Assembly: GCF_004354985.1 (NCBI RefSeq) | Contig: NZ_SMSK01000011.1 | Location: 62,001-126,000 of the forward strand | Direction: 5' to 3' | From: Segetibacter sp. 3557_3 | GTDB taxonomy: Bacteria > Bacteroidota > Bacteroidia > Chitinophagales > Chitinophagaceae | Length of the DNA stretch: 64,000 bases | In this document: positions 1-9,475 of the stretch, piece by piece | How positions within the stretch are numbered: the first letter of the stretch is position 1 | Layout: the number at the start of each line of letters is the position of its first letter | The notes under the pieces: generated by a model | The model's database searches: none | What the model saw: the letters and a program-made list of their open reading frames with translations, nothing else | Told to the model about the DNA's origin: nothing | Made by a program: the position numbers and the translations under genes

Positions 1-1
1 T

Positions 2-457
2 ATCGTTCGCGAACTGAAGAACGAAAATATCGACGTTATTAACTGGACCAACAACATCAACCTGCTGATACAGCGTTCATTGACTCCCGCCAAGATTACA
101 AGTATGGATATCGATCAGGAAACGAAACACGCCAGTGTTTACCTTAAGCCTGACCAGGTTTCGCTTGCAATCGGCAGACGTGGTGTTAACATCAAACTGG
201 CTTGCGAACTTACCGGCTACGAAATTGATGTTTACCGCGATAATGAAGGAGAGGTTGAAGAGTTTGATATCGATCTTGAAGAATTTGGCGATGAGATTGA
301 AGCATGGATCATTGATGAGTTGAAGCGGATCGGTTGTGATACTGCCCGCAGTGTACTCGAGCTGACCGCCGAAGAGCTGGAACGCCGTACAGACCTGGAA
401 AAAGAAACCATCGACGAAGTTAGAAAGGTATTGAGCGATGAATTCAATAAAGAATAA
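2..457 (+). CDS. nusA: Transcription termination/antitermination protein NusA, C-terminal part
   Basis: The reading frame is open from base 2 and stops at 457, so the gene starts upstream of the window. NusA binds RNA polymerase and nascent RNA and modulates pausing, termination and antitermination. The visible residues start with IVRELKNENIDVINW, followed by LTPAKI and then QVSLAIGRRGVNIKLACELTGYEID, which carries the IGRRG GxxG-type loop of the second KH domain. An acidic stretch and a helical C-terminal segment (TARSVLELTAEELERRTDLE), like the helix-hairpin-helix tails of NusA proteins, complete it. The next gene is infB, the usual nusA-infB order, but here they are separated by 342 bases. 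Confidence 0.93.
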   Translation: MVRELKNENIDVINWTNNINLLIQRSLTPAKITSMDIDQETKHASVYLKPDQVSLAIGRRGVNIKLACELTGYEIDVYRDNEGEVEEFDIDLEEFGDEIEAWIIDELKRIGCDTARSVLELTAEELERRTDLEKETIDEVRKVLSDEFNKE

Positions 458-725
458 CGGATATTTGTATGTAACCGGTTGTCGATAAACTGGCGCATCG
501 TTGCCGCCTCCGACATCCTGGTTGAAATGGGTCACAGCTTCAGCCGCATACAACTTCCATAACAGCCTATTGAGACCATCCTGGCGCCAGGATACTGTTT
601 AAAAGTTTTTTAAACCCACAGGTGCAGCGAAAAGACTGCATTTTGTTGTTATAGAGTCGGAGTATTGAACAACGATGTTAAAGCGAACTGAAAGTATCGA
701 TCTGCGTAAAGAAGCTGTAAAAACA

Positions 726-757
726 TTGGCTTTCCACGTAGTTTCAGATTACTTTTG
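726..757 (+). promoter_or_regulatory. Bacteroidota-type promoter for infB
   Basis: TACTTTTG at 750-757 fits the -7 consensus TAnnTTTG exactly, and a TTG at 726-728 lies 21 bases upstream in the -33 place. The expected start near 761 gives a leader of about 39 nt before the infB ATG. The rest of 458-799 holds no convincing gene. A short inverted pair GCCAC/GTGGC (760-764, 772-776) lies just after the promoter. infB can therefore be transcribed independently of nusA. Confidence 0.6.
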
Positions 758-799
758 GGGCCACCAGTGACGTGGCAATTGAACATATAAAAAAATTGA

Positions 800-3700
800 A
801 TGTCAGAACTTAAATTACCAAGGTTATTAGCGGCTGCAAAAGAGTTTAACGTCGGGCAGGACACCATTGTGGAGTTCCTGGTGGCGAAAGGCTTTAATAA
901 AGATGATCTTAAGCCCACCGCCAAACTTGGCGAAGATATGTACCTCTCGCTTCAGCGTGAGTTCCAGGGAGATAAGCAGGCTAAAAACAAGGCCGACCTG
1001 GTAGAAATACCAAAAGGAGTACAACAGGAAGGACGGAAAAGAAGAGACGAAGAAGAAATTAGCTTTGTTAAGAAAGACGAACGGAAGCCAACAACCGCTG
1101 TTCCTCCTGCACAGCCGGCAGCCCCGGCACCAGCACCTGCTCCGGCCCCGGTTGCAGCAGCACCCGTAGTGGAAGCACCTGCTCCCGCACTGGTTGTTGC
1201 ACCTGAGCCCGCACCAGCACCTGCCCCTGAGCCCGTTATGCAGGCTGAGCCGGTTGTTGTTGAGGCACCTCCTGCACCAGCACCCGTAAACGAAAAGCCG
1301 GTTCCTGCACCTGTGGAAGATCCGCTTCCGCCAACAGGGGCACCAGCAGCACCAATAGAAGAACCCGTTACCGCTCCGAAAGAAGAAGGTGGTGGTACCA
1401 TGCGTATAGAAGCACCTGAAATCGAAGGATTGAAGGTGATCAATAAGATAGACCTTTCTACAATCGACTCTTCTACAAGACCGAAGAAAGGCATGAAAAG
1501 GAGAGATGAGGGCGATGCCCCCGCTCCTGCAGTTGCGCCAAGACCTGCACCTGCTCCCGCTCCTGTATCAGGCCCGGTTGCACCTGCACCGGCGGCACCA
1601 GCACCTGCACCGCAGGTACGGCAGCCTGCACCCATTCCAATGCCACAACAGCAGCCTGCAGCTCCGCTTGCACCCGCTGCAATGGCGCCTGCCGCAAGCC
1701 TTGAAGTTTCAATGCCGGTAGTCACCAACATTAAGGCAGACAGGATTGAAGGTCCGAAAATATTGGGTAAGATAGAATTGCCCGTACACAACGATACCCG
1801 TCCGAAACCCAACCAGGAAAAACGCAAACGCAAACGTATCCCGGTTGACCGTAAGGGCGACGCGCCGGTTCAAAACCCGAACCAGCAAACACAGGGTACC
1901 CCCGGTGGCTTCCGTCCCGGAATTACACCGCGTCAGCCGGACAGGCCACAACCGCAACCCGGCAGCAGACCTCCGATGGGTGGTGGCTTCAACCGTCCGC
2001 CGCAGGGTGGACCAGGTGGTCCACGCCCAGGTCAACCAGCCGGCACGGGTGTTCCACCAAGTGGCAACCGTTTCGGACCACGTTCTTCAGATAATAAGCG
2101 CAGAGAAGATAAAGAGATCGACCAAAAAGAAATCCAGGAGAAGATCCGGGAAACACAGGCAAAACTTGCCGGTGGTGGTGGTCGCGGAAAGAGCCTGAAG
2201 GCAAAATACCGCAAAGCCAAGCGGGATGGAGTTTCCGATCATGCAGGAATGGATGGGGCAGACGACAACAAACTGTTGGTAACCGAGTTCATTAGTGTTA
2301 GTGAACTCGCCAACATGATGGATGTAAGCTTTGCCGAGGTGATTGGTAAATGTATGGGCTTGGGTATCATGGTTTCGATCAACCAGCGTTTGGATGCGGA
2401 GGTTATTGAATTGGTAGCCGGTGAATTTGGCTACGACGTAGAATTCATCGACATGGAGGCGCAGGCCGAACTGGAAGATGAGGAAGACGATGACGACGCA
2501 GATGAACTTGTACCAAGGGCTCCAATCGTTACGATCATGGGTCACGTTGACCACGGTAAAACGTCGTTGCTTGACTATATCAGGAGTGCAAACGTGGTAG
2601 CCGGTGAGGCCGGTGGTATCACCCAGCACATTGGTGCCTACGAGGTAACTAATAGTGCAGGTAAGAAGATCACCTTCCTGGATACACCCGGTCACGAAGC
2701 GTTTACCGCGATGCGTGCAAGGGGAGCCAAGGTAACCGACATATCCGTAATCGTGGTTGCTGCAGACGATGCAGTAATGCCTCAAACAAAAGAGGCCATC
2801 AGTCACTCGCAGGCTGCAAGCGTACCGATGATTTTTGCGGTGAATAAAATTGATAAAGAGGGTGCAAATCCACAGAAGATATACGAACAGCTCGCTTCAA
2901 TGAACCTGCTGGTAGAAGAGTGGGGTGGTAAATTTCAAAGCCAGGAACTGAGTGCGAAGAAAGGCCAGAATGTAGACTTACTACTTGAAAAGATCCTGCT
3001 TGAAGCAGAATTGCTCGACCTGAAAGCGAATCCTAACCGCGAAGCGACAGGTACGATTGTGGAAGCAACCCTCGACAAGGGTCGTGGATACGTTGCTACC
3101 CTGCTCGTTCAAAATGGAACCCTTAAGCAGGGCGACATCATGGTGAGTGGACAGTTTTATGGTAAGATTAAGGCGATGTTCAACGAGCGAAACCAGCGTT
3201 TAACAGAAGCGCCGCCAGCAACACCGGTTCTTGTTCTCGGTTTGAATGGTGCGCCGCAAGCAGGTGAGAAGTTCAAGGTTTACGAAGACGAAGCAGAAGC
3301 AAAGGAGATCGCTACAAAACGTGCACAAATCTTACGTGAGCAAGGCTTAAGGGCAAGGAAACACATTACCCTTGATGAGATTGGACGTCGTTTGGCACTG
3401 GGTAACTTTAAAGAGCTGAACCTGATCATCAAAGGTGACGTGGACGGATCGGTAGAGGCACTGAGTGACTCATTACAGAAGCTTTCTACAGAAGAGATTG
3501 CTGTTCGCGTTGTACACAAAGGCGTCGGACAAATCTCTGAAAGTGATGTATTGCTTGCAACTGCTTCTGATGCGATCCTGATCGGTTTCAACGTACGTCC
3601 TTCCCTGCAGGCTGCAAAAGTTGCGGAAACCGAAGGATTGGAGATCAAGTTGTACTCGATCATCTACACCGCAATCGACGAGATCAAGAGTGCGATGGAA

Positions 3701-4036
3701 GGTATGCTTGAGCCGAAGTTCCAGGAGAAGATTACTGCGAATGTTGAGGTTAAAGAGGTCTATAAATTCGACAAGGCTACTGTCGCAGGTTGTATCGTTA
3801 TCGAAGGAAAGATCTTCAGGAACTCGAAGATCCGTGTCATCCGCGATGGTATTGTTGAACATCCGAAAGGAGAAGGTGCAAGTGCTGAACTTGGATCGCT
3901 TAAACGCTTTAAAGACGACGTGAAAGAGGTAACCACGAATATGGAGTGCGGTCTGACAGTCAGGAATTACAGCGACCTGAGGGTTGGCGACATCATCGAG
4001 GCATTCGAAGAAGAAGAAGTAAAGAGAACATTGTAA
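800..4036 (+). CDS. infB: Translation initiation factor IF-2
   Basis: This 1078-residue cytoplasmic GTPase brings initiator tRNA to the small ribosomal subunit. An IF2_N segment ([20 protein letters not shown]) lies near residues 5-50. Residues about 95-420 form a long linker very rich in Pro and Ala, later Gly, Gln and Arg. The G domain follows with G1 GHVDHGKT (581-588), G3 DTPGH (628-632) and G4 NKID (682-685), then the beta-barrel domains and the C-terminal fMet-tRNA binding region ([10 protein letters not shown] end). The protein is longer than E. coli IF2 (890 residues), mainly because of the linker. The ATG at 800 opens directly into the IF2_N motif. A strong terminator follows. Confidence 0.97.
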   Translation: MSELKLPRLLAAAKEFNVGQDTIVEFLVAKGFNKDDLKPTAKLGEDMYLSLQREFQGDKQAKNKADLVEIPKGVQQEGRKRRDEEEISFVKKDERKPTTAVPPAQPAAPAPAPAPAPVAAAPVVEAPAPALVVAPEPAPAPAPEPVMQAEPVVVEAPPAPAPVNEKPVPAPVEDPLPPTGAPAAPIEEPVTAPKEEGGGTMRIEAPEIEGLKVINKIDLSTIDSSTRPKKGMKRRDEGDAPAPAVAPRPAPAPAPVSGPVAPAPAAPAPAPQVRQPAPIPMPQQQPAAPLAPAAMAPAASLEVSMPVVTNIKADRIEGPKILGKIELPVHNDTRPKPNQEKRKRKRIPVDRKGDAPVQNPNQQTQGTPGGFRPGITPRQPDRPQPQPGSRPPMGGGFNRPPQGGPGGPRPGQPAGTGVPPSGNRFGPRSSDNKRREDKEIDQKEIQEKIRETQAKLAGGGGRGKSLKAKYRKAKRDGVSDHAGMDGADDNKLLVTEFISVSELANMMDVSFAEVIGKCMGLGIMVSINQRLDAEVIELVAGEFGYDVEFIDMEAQAELEDEEDDDDADELVPRAPIVTIMGHVDHGKTSLLDYIRSANVVAGEAGGITQHIGAYEVTNSAGKKITFLDTPGHEAFTAMRARGAKVTDISVIVVAADDAVMPQTKEAISHSQAASVPMIFAVNKIDKEGANPQKIYEQLASMNLLVEEWGGKFQSQELSAKKGQNVDLLLEKILLEAELLDLKANPNREATGTIVEATLDKGRGYVATLLVQNGTLKQGDIMVSGQFYGKIKAMFNERNQRLTEAPPATPVLVLGLNGAPQAGEKFKVYEDEAEAKEIATKRAQILREQGLRARKHITLDEIGRRLALGNFKELNLIIKGDVDGSVEALSDSLQKLSTEEIAVRVVHKGVGQISESDVLLATASDAILIGFNVRPSLQAAKVAETEGLEIKLYSIIYTAIDEIKSAMEGMLEPKFQEKITANVEVKEVYKFDKATVAGCIVIEGKIFRNSKIRVIRDGIVEHPKGEGASAELGSLKRFKDDVKEVTTNMECGLTVRNYSDLRVGDIIEAFEEEEVKRTL

Positions 4037-4067
4037 AATAACCGGAAGCACTAAAGCTTTCTAAACC

Positions 4068-4116
4068 ATAGCTTCGGCAAAGTGATTAATCCCACTTAAC
4101 CGAAGCTATTTTTTTT
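4068..4116 (+). terminator. Intrinsic terminator after infB
   Basis: ATAGCTTCGG (4068-4077) pairs with CCGAAGCTAT (4100-4109). An inner AAGTG/CACTT pair extends the stem, and a T run follows directly at 4110-4116. Confidence 0.9.
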
Positions 4117-4184
4117 GTTAAATCAGTCCTGGCCTGCCGTATTCACTTTTGTAATCAATATTTTTGATACCCTTACAAGTCTTT

Positions 4185-5549
4185 ATGAAATACATTTTTT
4201 CCCTTTTTATTTTACTCTCTGCACTTACCATCACTGCAGTTGCCCAGCCTAAACGGGTGATTGCCGATAAGATCGTTGCGCAGGTGGGTGACAAGATCAT
4301 CCTGCTTTCCGACATCACCAATTCGATTGCCGATATTCAGCGGCAGGGCGGACAACTTCCGCCGGAACCGGAGTGTGCGCTTATTGAGGCACAGCTAATT
4401 CAAAAGGCGCTGGTGCTGCAGGCAGAAAAAGACTCCCTGGTTGTAAGCGACGACGAACTCGAAGCATCGCTGGAAAACCAAATCCGCGGTTTTATCAACC
4501 AATATGGTTCAAAGGAAATCCTGGAAGAGGTTGCCGGAAAATCGGTTTACCAACTAAAAGAAGACTTCCGCGATCCCTTCAGGGAACGTAGTCTTGCTGA
4601 CCAGATGCGTAAGAAGATCATCGACAATATCAAGATTACGCCTACTGAAGTAAAAACCTATTTCGAGACCATACCCAAAGACAGCCTTCCGTATTACGAA
4701 AGTGAACTTGAGGTAAGTGAAATTTTGGTCTATCCCAAGTCAAACCGCGATGTTGAAAGTTATGTAACAAGGGAGTTGAATGATTTCAAACGGGACGTAG
4801 AGGCTGGTACTAAAAAGTTCGAAGTACTGGCACGCCAGTACACCGAGGACCCCGGAAGTAAAGAAAGTGGTGGACAGTATAATATCAATCGCAACGATAA
4901 AATCTGGGATCCTACCTTTCTTTCTGCAGCCTTTAAGTTGAAGGAAGGTCAGATTTCCCCGGTAATCAAATCCAAGTTTGGACTACACATTATTCAAATG
5001 GTAAGTCGTGCAGGCGACGACGCAATCATTCGTCATATTCTTCGTATTCCTCCGGTGACCGATGTCGAGGTAAAAGAAGCCATTGAGAAGATGGATAGTG
5101 TTCGTTCGAAACTTGCAGCAGGGGCGATGTCGTTTGGTGAAGCCGTTAGTAAGTTCAGTGAAGATGAAGGCTCCAAGTTTAACGCCGGCCAAAAGCAAAA
5201 TCGTGAAGGATCAACATATATTACCATCGATCAGCTGGATAAGGATCTGGTGATTGCATTAAAGGATATGAAGGTGGGCGACTACTCTCAACCACTTGCA
5301 TTTACCGACGAAAGAAACAGGAAGGCTGTTCGTATCGTTCACCTGAAAAGCCGAACCGAACCACACCGCGAAAGCCTGAAGGACGACTACAACAAAATAG
5401 CACAAAGAGCACTGGACGAAAAGAGGTCGAATACGCTTGAAAAATGGTTTGCCTCGCATATTCCAGGCTACTATATCCAGATTGATAAAGACTTTACCAA
5501 CTGCAGCACCATAAAAGAATGGGTTAGCAAAGCTGTTGTAAGTAAATAA
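4185..5549 (+). CDS. SurA-like periplasmic peptidylprolyl isomerase
   Basis: This 454-residue exported chaperone/isomerase probably helps fold outer-membrane proteins. The ATG at 4185 is preferred because it opens a clean signal peptide (MKYIFSLFILLSALTITAVA, cut before QPK); an in-frame TTG at 4164 would put an unlikely prefix on it. A SurA_N-like helical region (VAQVGDKIILLSDI) is followed by two parvulin (PpiC) domains. The first lies near residues 170-275 (LARQYTEDPGSKESGG, then FGLHIIQMV) and the second near 280-385 (ILRIPPVTDVEVKEA, FSEDEGS). A perfect -7 box TATTTTTG lies at 4159-4166. The gene is framed by terminators, so it is probably monocistronic. Confidence 0.88.
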   Translation: MKYIFSLFILLSALTITAVAQPKRVIADKIVAQVGDKIILLSDITNSIADIQRQGGQLPPEPECALIEAQLIQKALVLQAEKDSLVVSDDELEASLENQIRGFINQYGSKEILEEVAGKSVYQLKEDFRDPFRERSLADQMRKKIIDNIKITPTEVKTYFETIPKDSLPYYESELEVSEILVYPKSNRDVESYVTRELNDFKRDVEAGTKKFEVLARQYTEDPGSKESGGQYNINRNDKIWDPTFLSAAFKLKEGQISPVIKSKFGLHIIQMVSRAGDDAIIRHILRIPPVTDVEVKEAIEKMDSVRSKLAAGAMSFGEAVSKFSEDEGSKFNAGQKQNREGSTYITIDQLDKDLVIALKDMKVGDYSQPLAFTDERNRKAVRIVHLKSRTEPHRESLKDDYNKIAQRALDEKRSNTLEKWFASHIPGYYIQIDKDFTNCSTIKEWVSKAVVSK

Positions 5550-5574
5550 CTACACCTAAGGTAAATGCCCAAAG

Positions 5575-5598
5575 CCCCGCAAAGTTGCGGGGTTTTTT
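5575..5598 (+). terminator. Intrinsic terminator after the SurA-like gene
   Basis: CCCCGCA (5575-5581) and TGCGGGG (5586-5592) form a GC-rich hairpin with loop AAGT, followed by six T (5593-5598). Confidence 0.93.
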
Positions 5599-6685
5599 GT
5601 TGAATGAAGAACCATTGAACACGGATGACACGGATAGTAGGGATTTGAGACATAGATTGCGTCCTTCAGAGAAAGTTTTATGGACCCGGCTATTGGGGAT
5701 TCTTAAATGCATAACTATGAATGATGAATGCTGAATTATGAACGCAGAACCCTGACTAACGAGTTTTCTACAATAGATAATTAATTTTTAAGGACCAGGC
5801 CACAGGAATGCTATTAGGCATCCTTGCGTCGCACTCTTGTACTTTGTGAGCTTTACGGAGCGGATCATCTCTTTAGGAAATGTAAAATGTAAAATTAAAA
5901 ATGAACCCCTGCCCAGCTTGGATACACGACCGAAAATCACTCTCATCTCTCATCACCCATAACTCATAACTTCTTCCATCCGTTCAATCCGTGTCATCCG
6001 TGTTCCATTAATCCGCCATTCGCCAATCCGTAATCCGCCAATCCAATCACGTCTCATCTCTCATCACCCATAACTCATAACTTCTTCCATCCGTTCAATC
6101 CGTGTCATCCGTGTTCCATTAATCCGCCATTCGCCAATCCGTAATCCGCCAATCCAATCACGTCTCATATCCCATCTTATAACTCATCTCTATTTCCATC
6201 CGCAATTCGCCAACCAGTAATATGCTAATGGAACCTCTGCTTCTCTCATTGTCTGCGGTGGAGAAAATGCAAAATGTAAAATGAAAAATGTAAAAAGGAA
6301 CTTTCTGCACGATTAGCATTTTTAGTGCACGGATGATAAGCGAAGCAAGATTTTCACGTTTCAACTGATCAACCAATCAACATATCAACTATTCCCAATC
6401 CGCACATCCGCAATCCGTAATCCGCCATCCTCGCCTCTGCGCAACCTCTGCTTCTCCCGTTCTCTGCGGTGGTATAATGTAAAATGAAAAATTTAAAATT
6501 AAAAAGAACCCGTGCACAGGATCTGATCGCAAGCAATCCGCACATTCGCCAATCCGTAATCCGCTAATCCAATCACGTCTCATATCCCATCTCTCATAAC
6601 TCATAACCTCATTCGATCCGTTCAATCCGTGGCATCCGTGTTCCATCAATCCACAATTAGGCAATCCGCAATTAGGCAATCTAAA
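5599..6685. repeat. Gene-free region of dispersed intergenic repeats
   Basis: About 1.1 kb without a credible gene. It is a patchwork of recurring phrases. TCATCCGTGTTCCAT occurs near 5994, 6105 and (one base changed) 6631, with an inverted relative at 5614-5637. Variants of CAATCCGTAATCCGC recur. AAATGTAAAATG-like stretches lie near 5880, 6268 and 6475. A CCTCTGCTTCTC...TCTGCGGTGG phrase occurs near 6233 and again near 6447. GGAATGCTATT at 5805-5815 with the bases after it resembles 29675-29710. The 111-bp tandem duplication listed separately lies inside. Confidence 0.75.
5941..6162. repeat. Perfect 111-bp tandem duplication
   Basis: Bases 5941-6051 and 6052-6162 read identically. Each unit starts TCTCATCTCTCATCACCC and ends CAATCCAATCACG. 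A third partial start (TCTCAT) follows at 6163, and a diverged relative lies near 6545-6650. There is no open frame and no CRISPR-like spacer structure. The perfect match implies a recent duplication or an assembly duplication. Confidence 0.9.
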
Positions 6686-6717
6686 TTTGGTAAATTAGAT
6701 GTACGTACATATATTTG
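6686..6717 (+). promoter_or_regulatory. marR promoter with overlapping palindromic operator
   Basis: TTTG at 6686-6689, a 20-base spacer and TATATTTG at 6710-6717 give a full match to the Bacteroidota promoter consensus. The 12-bp palindrome ATGTACGTACAT at 6699-6710 lies in the spacer and touches the -7 box, a place where a bound repressor would block RNA polymerase. The predicted start falls at about 6721, on the GTG start codon. A near-identical core lies before the pirin gene (TGTACATACA, 7197-7206), so autoregulation is likely. Confidence 0.7.
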
Positions 6718-6721
6718 TATC

Positions 6722-7177
6722 GTGAAATTGGAAGAGGCAATTCAAAGTACGAAGTTCAAGGACCAGAAGCATAAGGCAGTATTGAACCTGCTTTATACGG
6801 CATGGTGGCTAAAAACCCTGATGAGCCGCGATCTTAAGGAAGTCGGGCTAACACATGAGCAATATAATGTGTTGCGCATACTCAAGGGTAAACACCCTGA
6901 CCAGATGTGTGTTCGTGATATTGGCTGTAGAATGATAGAAAACAACAGCAATGTGCCCAGGATTATTGATCGTCTGCAGCTCAAGAAATATGTTGAACGC
7001 TCAGTATCCGAAGAAGACAAACGCGAAACAGTGATTACCCTTACCACAGCCGGACTGGATATCTTAAAAGCAGCAAATGAGCGTGTTGACAAGGTTTTTA
7101 ACGAGTTTATCCAATTGGAGGAAAATGATGCAGGCGTACTGAACGATTTGCTGGAGCAGTTGCGTGAAAAACAGTGA
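6722..7177 (+). CDS. MarR-family transcriptional regulator
   Basis: A winged-helix DNA-binding regulator of 151 residues from the GTG at 6722. The segment LTHEQYNVLRILKG, then CVRDIGCRMIENNSNVPRII (recognition helix region), KYVERSVSEEDKRE (wing, with the D-K-R pattern of MarR proteins) and ITLTTAGLDIL are typical. The reading frame extends upstream to 6629, but that part is repeat DNA and lies before the promoter, so it is not taken as coding. No ribosome-binding site precedes the GTG and the promoter predicts a start at the same place, so the mRNA may be leaderless. The downstream pirin and YceI genes are its likely targets. No ligand can be read from the sequence. Confidence 0.88.
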   Translation: MKLEEAIQSTKFKDQKHKAVLNLLYTAWWLKTLMSRDLKEVGLTHEQYNVLRILKGKHPDQMCVRDIGCRMIENNSNVPRIIDRLQLKKYVERSVSEEDKRETVITLTTAGLDILKAANERVDKVFNEFIQLEENDAGVLNDLLEQLREKQ

Positions 7178-7182
7178 TTTTT

Positions 7183-7214
7183 TTTGACCTAATAGGTGTA
7201 CATACACCTAATTG
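7183..7214 (+). promoter_or_regulatory. Pirin promoter region with MarR operator
   Basis: TAGGTGTA (7193-7200) and TACACCTA (7203-7210) are perfect 8-base inverted arms around CA. The core TGTACATACA matches TGTACGTACA in the marR promoter at nine of ten positions. TTTG at 7183-7186 and the weak -7 TAATTGTC (7209-7216) flank it. The site begins 16 bases after the marR stop codon, so a separate MarR-controlled transcript starting here is likely. Confidence 0.65.
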
Positions 7215-7260
7215 TCAAATAAGCGGCCCTGATGACTTAACGATAAAACAAAGGAGTTGT

Positions 7261-8133
7261 ATGAACACATTAAGAACAATCAAGTCCCTGGTATATGCCG
7301 GCACCCTCGATTTGGGTGGAATGCCGGTTCGCCAGGCATTCCCTTCGGCTAAAATCGGCCAGGTAGATCCGTTTTTGCTGCTGCACCATGCTGACCTTAA
7401 AGTTCCATCCCACATACCGGTTAAACAGGCAGGGGTTGGGCCACATCCACACCGGGGATTTTCACCCGTTACCATTGTTTACAAAGGAGGGGTTCAGCAC
7501 CGGGATAGCCGCGGAAATGTGAATGTTGTTTATGAAGGTGGCACTCAGTGGATGAATGCCGGTATGGGGATCATTCATAGTGAGCGTCCACCACAGGACA
7601 TTTTTGATAAAGGCGGCAGACAAGAAATCGTACAACTGTGGGTGAACACACCGGCTGCACACAAGATGGACCAGCCTTCGTATTTCCCCCTTAACGCTGA
7701 AGACACGCCAACAATCATAAGTGAAGACGGGCTTGTAAAAGTCCTGGTTCATGCAGGTGAACATGCAGGTAAAAGGTCGCCCGTTCCAACGCTTTCGCCT
7801 GTTAACGTCATCAGTCTGTTTATTCAAAAGGGTGGCAGGTACCAACTTGAAGTGCCTGTTGAACACAGCGCATTCTTTTATGTGTTAAAGGGCAAACTGA
7901 ATTATAAAGGTGATGGAGAAATTGAGGCGCACTATGCAGCAATCCTAAACAATGACGGAAGCGGCTTTGAACTTGAGGCGTTAGAAGACGCGGTTGTCCT
8001 GCTTGGCAGCGGCACTCCCCTGAACGAAGCCGTTACATCGCACGGACCCTTTGTAATGAATAACCAAACCGAAATCATGGAAGCATTCCGCGATTATAAG
8101 CTTGGTAAAATGGGGGTACTCATCGAAGATTAA
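7261..8133 (+). CDS. Pirin-family cupin protein
   Basis: A 290-residue bicupin. The ATG at 7261 is chosen over the longer frame from 7174 because AAGGAG lies at 7251-7256 and the family fold starts at SLVYAGTLDLGGMPVRQAFP. The metal-site motif GPHPHRGFSPVTIVY and the partner HRDSRGN...GGTQWMNAGMGIIHSE match the pirin N-terminal cupin. The second cupin (VHAGEHAGKRSPVP onward) fills the C-terminal half. Some pirins are iron-dependent quercetin dioxygenases and others are redox-sensing cofactors; the sequence does not decide which applies. YceI follows 43 bases downstream and the MarR operator lies upstream. Confidence 0.9.
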   Translation: MNTLRTIKSLVYAGTLDLGGMPVRQAFPSAKIGQVDPFLLLHHADLKVPSHIPVKQAGVGPHPHRGFSPVTIVYKGGVQHRDSRGNVNVVYEGGTQWMNAGMGIIHSERPPQDIFDKGGRQEIVQLWVNTPAAHKMDQPSYFPLNAEDTPTIISEDGLVKVLVHAGEHAGKRSPVPTLSPVNVISLFIQKGGRYQLEVPVEHSAFFYVLKGKLNYKGDGEIEAHYAAILNNDGSGFELEALEDAVVLLGSGTPLNEAVTSHGPFVMNNQTEIMEAFRDYKLGKMGVLIED

Positions 8134-8176
8134 AGCAAACAACTTATATAAATTTCTAACTACTAAAACAACAAAC

Positions 8177-8707
8177 ATGGCTACTTACAAAATCGATCCT
8201 ACGCACTCCGACATTACTTTTAAGATCAAACACCTGATGATCTCCTCTGTTACCGGGAGCTTCAAAAAGTTTGATGCTACATTCGAAACGAACAGTGCCG
8301 ACTTTACGGATGCTACCATAAACTTCGAAGCGGATGTTAACAGCATTGATACCGGCAATGAGCAACGTGATGCGCACCTGAAAGCCGATGACTTCTTCAA
8401 CGCAGAACAATTTCCTACCCTAAAGTTCTCTTCCACCAACGTAGAAAAGGAATCAGACGAAGAATACAAGGTAACCGGGAACCTCACCGTACGGGATATT
8501 ACAAAGCCGGTTGAACTGAAAGTAGATTTCAACGGAACCATCGTTGACCCCTGGGGACAGGAAAGACTTGGTTTTGAGATTAATGGCAAGATCAATCGTA
8601 AAGAATTTGGCCTTACCTGGAGTGCACTTACAGAAGCCGGTGGACTCGTGCTCGCTGATGACGTGAAGTTGAATATGAACGTGGAAATGGTTAAACAAGC
8701 TCAATAA
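8177..8707 (+). CDS. YceI-family protein, cytoplasmic type
   Basis: A 176-residue lipocalin-like protein that opens with MATYKIDPTHSDITFKIKHL, the standard YceI start without a signal peptide. FEADVNSIDTGNEQRDAHL, FFNAEQFPTLKFSST, VTGNLTVRDITKPVELKV and GRLGFEINGKINRKEFGL-like segments are all in family order. YceI proteins bind polyprenyl lipids such as isoprenoid quinones. The absence of a signal peptide separates it from the two exported YceI proteins at 19473 and 20972. It lies between two pirins and ends at a strong terminator, so it is probably cotranscribed with the first pirin under MarR control. Confidence 0.93.
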   Translation: MATYKIDPTHSDITFKIKHLMISSVTGSFKKFDATFETNSADFTDATINFEADVNSIDTGNEQRDAHLKADDFFNAEQFPTLKFSSTNVEKESDEEYKVTGNLTVRDITKPVELKVDFNGTIVDPWGQERLGFEINGKINRKEFGLTWSALTEAGGLVLADDVKLNMNVEMVKQAQ

Positions 8708-8716
8708 ATTATAACG

Positions 8717-8757
8717 GTGGATGGCAGTTTCCAAAGCTGCCATCCACTTTCATTTTT
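8717..8757 (+). terminator. Intrinsic terminator after yceI
   Basis: GTGGATGGCAG (8717-8727) and CTGCCATCCAC (8737-8747) form a perfect 11-bp stem with a 9-base loop, followed by TTTCATTTTT. The same T-rich tail contains the -7-like box of the next gene. Confidence 0.88.
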
Positions 8758-8758
8758 G
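8751..8758 (+). promoter_or_regulatory. -7-like box of the second pirin gene
   Basis: CATTTTTG differs from TAnnTTTG at one base and lies 7 bases before the ATG at 8765, which predicts an almost leaderless mRNA. No clear -33 element is visible because the upstream sequence is the terminator hairpin. Confidence 0.4.
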
Positions 8759-8764
8759 GCAATT

Positions 8765-9475
8765 ATGCAAAAAGCACTGTTCCCCGCAGCCGATCGCGGG
8801 CAAAAAGATATCGGTTGGTTATTGAGCAAGTTTACTTTTAGCTTCTCTTCGTACCGTAATCCAACCAGGAATGGCTTTGGCCTCTTAAAGGCGTTTAATG
8901 ATGATCGTGTTGAAGCCGGTAGAGGGTTTGGTTTACATCCGCACGGCAATATGGAAATCATCAGTATTATGCTGCAGGGGAAAATGAGCCATAAGGACAG
9001 CATGGGCTATAACGAAGTAGTGGAAAAAGATGGGGTTCAGATCATGAGTGCAGGCTCCGGTTTGCGGCATGAAGAATATAATGTGGGTGACGACGACGTA
9101 AAGTTTCTGCAGATCTGGATAGAGCCAAAATTGCAAAATATTTCGCCGCGTTACCAACGGCGTTCCTTTCCGCGTGAGAACAGGATCAACAAGCTACAAA
9201 CGGTTGTAAGCAACGAAGAAGGCGCCGAACACTGCTGGATAAACCAGAATGCTAAACTTAGCCTGGGCTATTTCGAGGGCGGGCAAACAGCCAATTATGT
9301 GCTTAACCCAACCAATAAGTGTGTTTTTGTGTTTGTTACCGAAGGCGAAGTGGCAATTGATGGGGAGCGGCTGTTGCAAGGAGACGGGCTTGGTATATGG
9401 GAGGCAGATCAATTTGACATCCGAACTGAAGGTGGGGCCCAGTTTATTGTAGTGGAAGTTCCGGTAAATCACTAG
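8765..9475 (+). CDS. Pirin-family protein, YhaK-like
   Basis: A 236-residue bicupin opening MQKALFPAADRGQKDIGWL. The ATG at 8765 is chosen because the longer frame from 8717 reads through the terminator hairpin. The metal motif GFGLHPHGNMEIISIMLQGKM and the partner MSHKDSMG...VQIMSAGSGLRHEEYN match the pirin N-terminal cupin. Then come LQIWIEPK, the pirin signature after the first cupin, and a shorter C-terminal cupin. It is only distantly similar to the pirin at 7261, so this is a second paralogue type and not a recent duplicate. No cotranscribed gene follows. Confidence 0.9.
   Translation: MQKALFPAADRGQKDIGWLLSKFTFSFSSYRNPTRNGFGLLKAFNDDRVEAGRGFGLHPHGNMEIISIMLQGKMSHKDSMGYNEVVEKDGVQIMSAGSGLRHEEYNVGDDDVKFLQIWIEPKLQNISPRYQRRSFPRENRINKLQTVVSNEEGAEHCWINQNAKLSLGYFEGGQTANYVLNPTNKCVFVFVTEGEVAIDGERLLQGDGLGIWEADQFDIRTEGGAQFIVVEVPVNH

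Noticed and set aside
952-1833. Long minus-strand frame of 293 codons inside infB
   Set aside because: It is the antisense of the Pro/Ala-rich linker codons (Gly/Ala-rich translation) and no start signal or family supports it.
4114-4151. -33 TTTG with a CACTTTTG -7 box before the SurA-like gene
   Set aside because: The spacing of 26 bases is too long; the perfect TATTTTTG box at 4159-4166 is preferred.
5941-6162. CRISPR array
   Set aside because: Two long identical units without spacers; no short repeats or Cas genes in the window.
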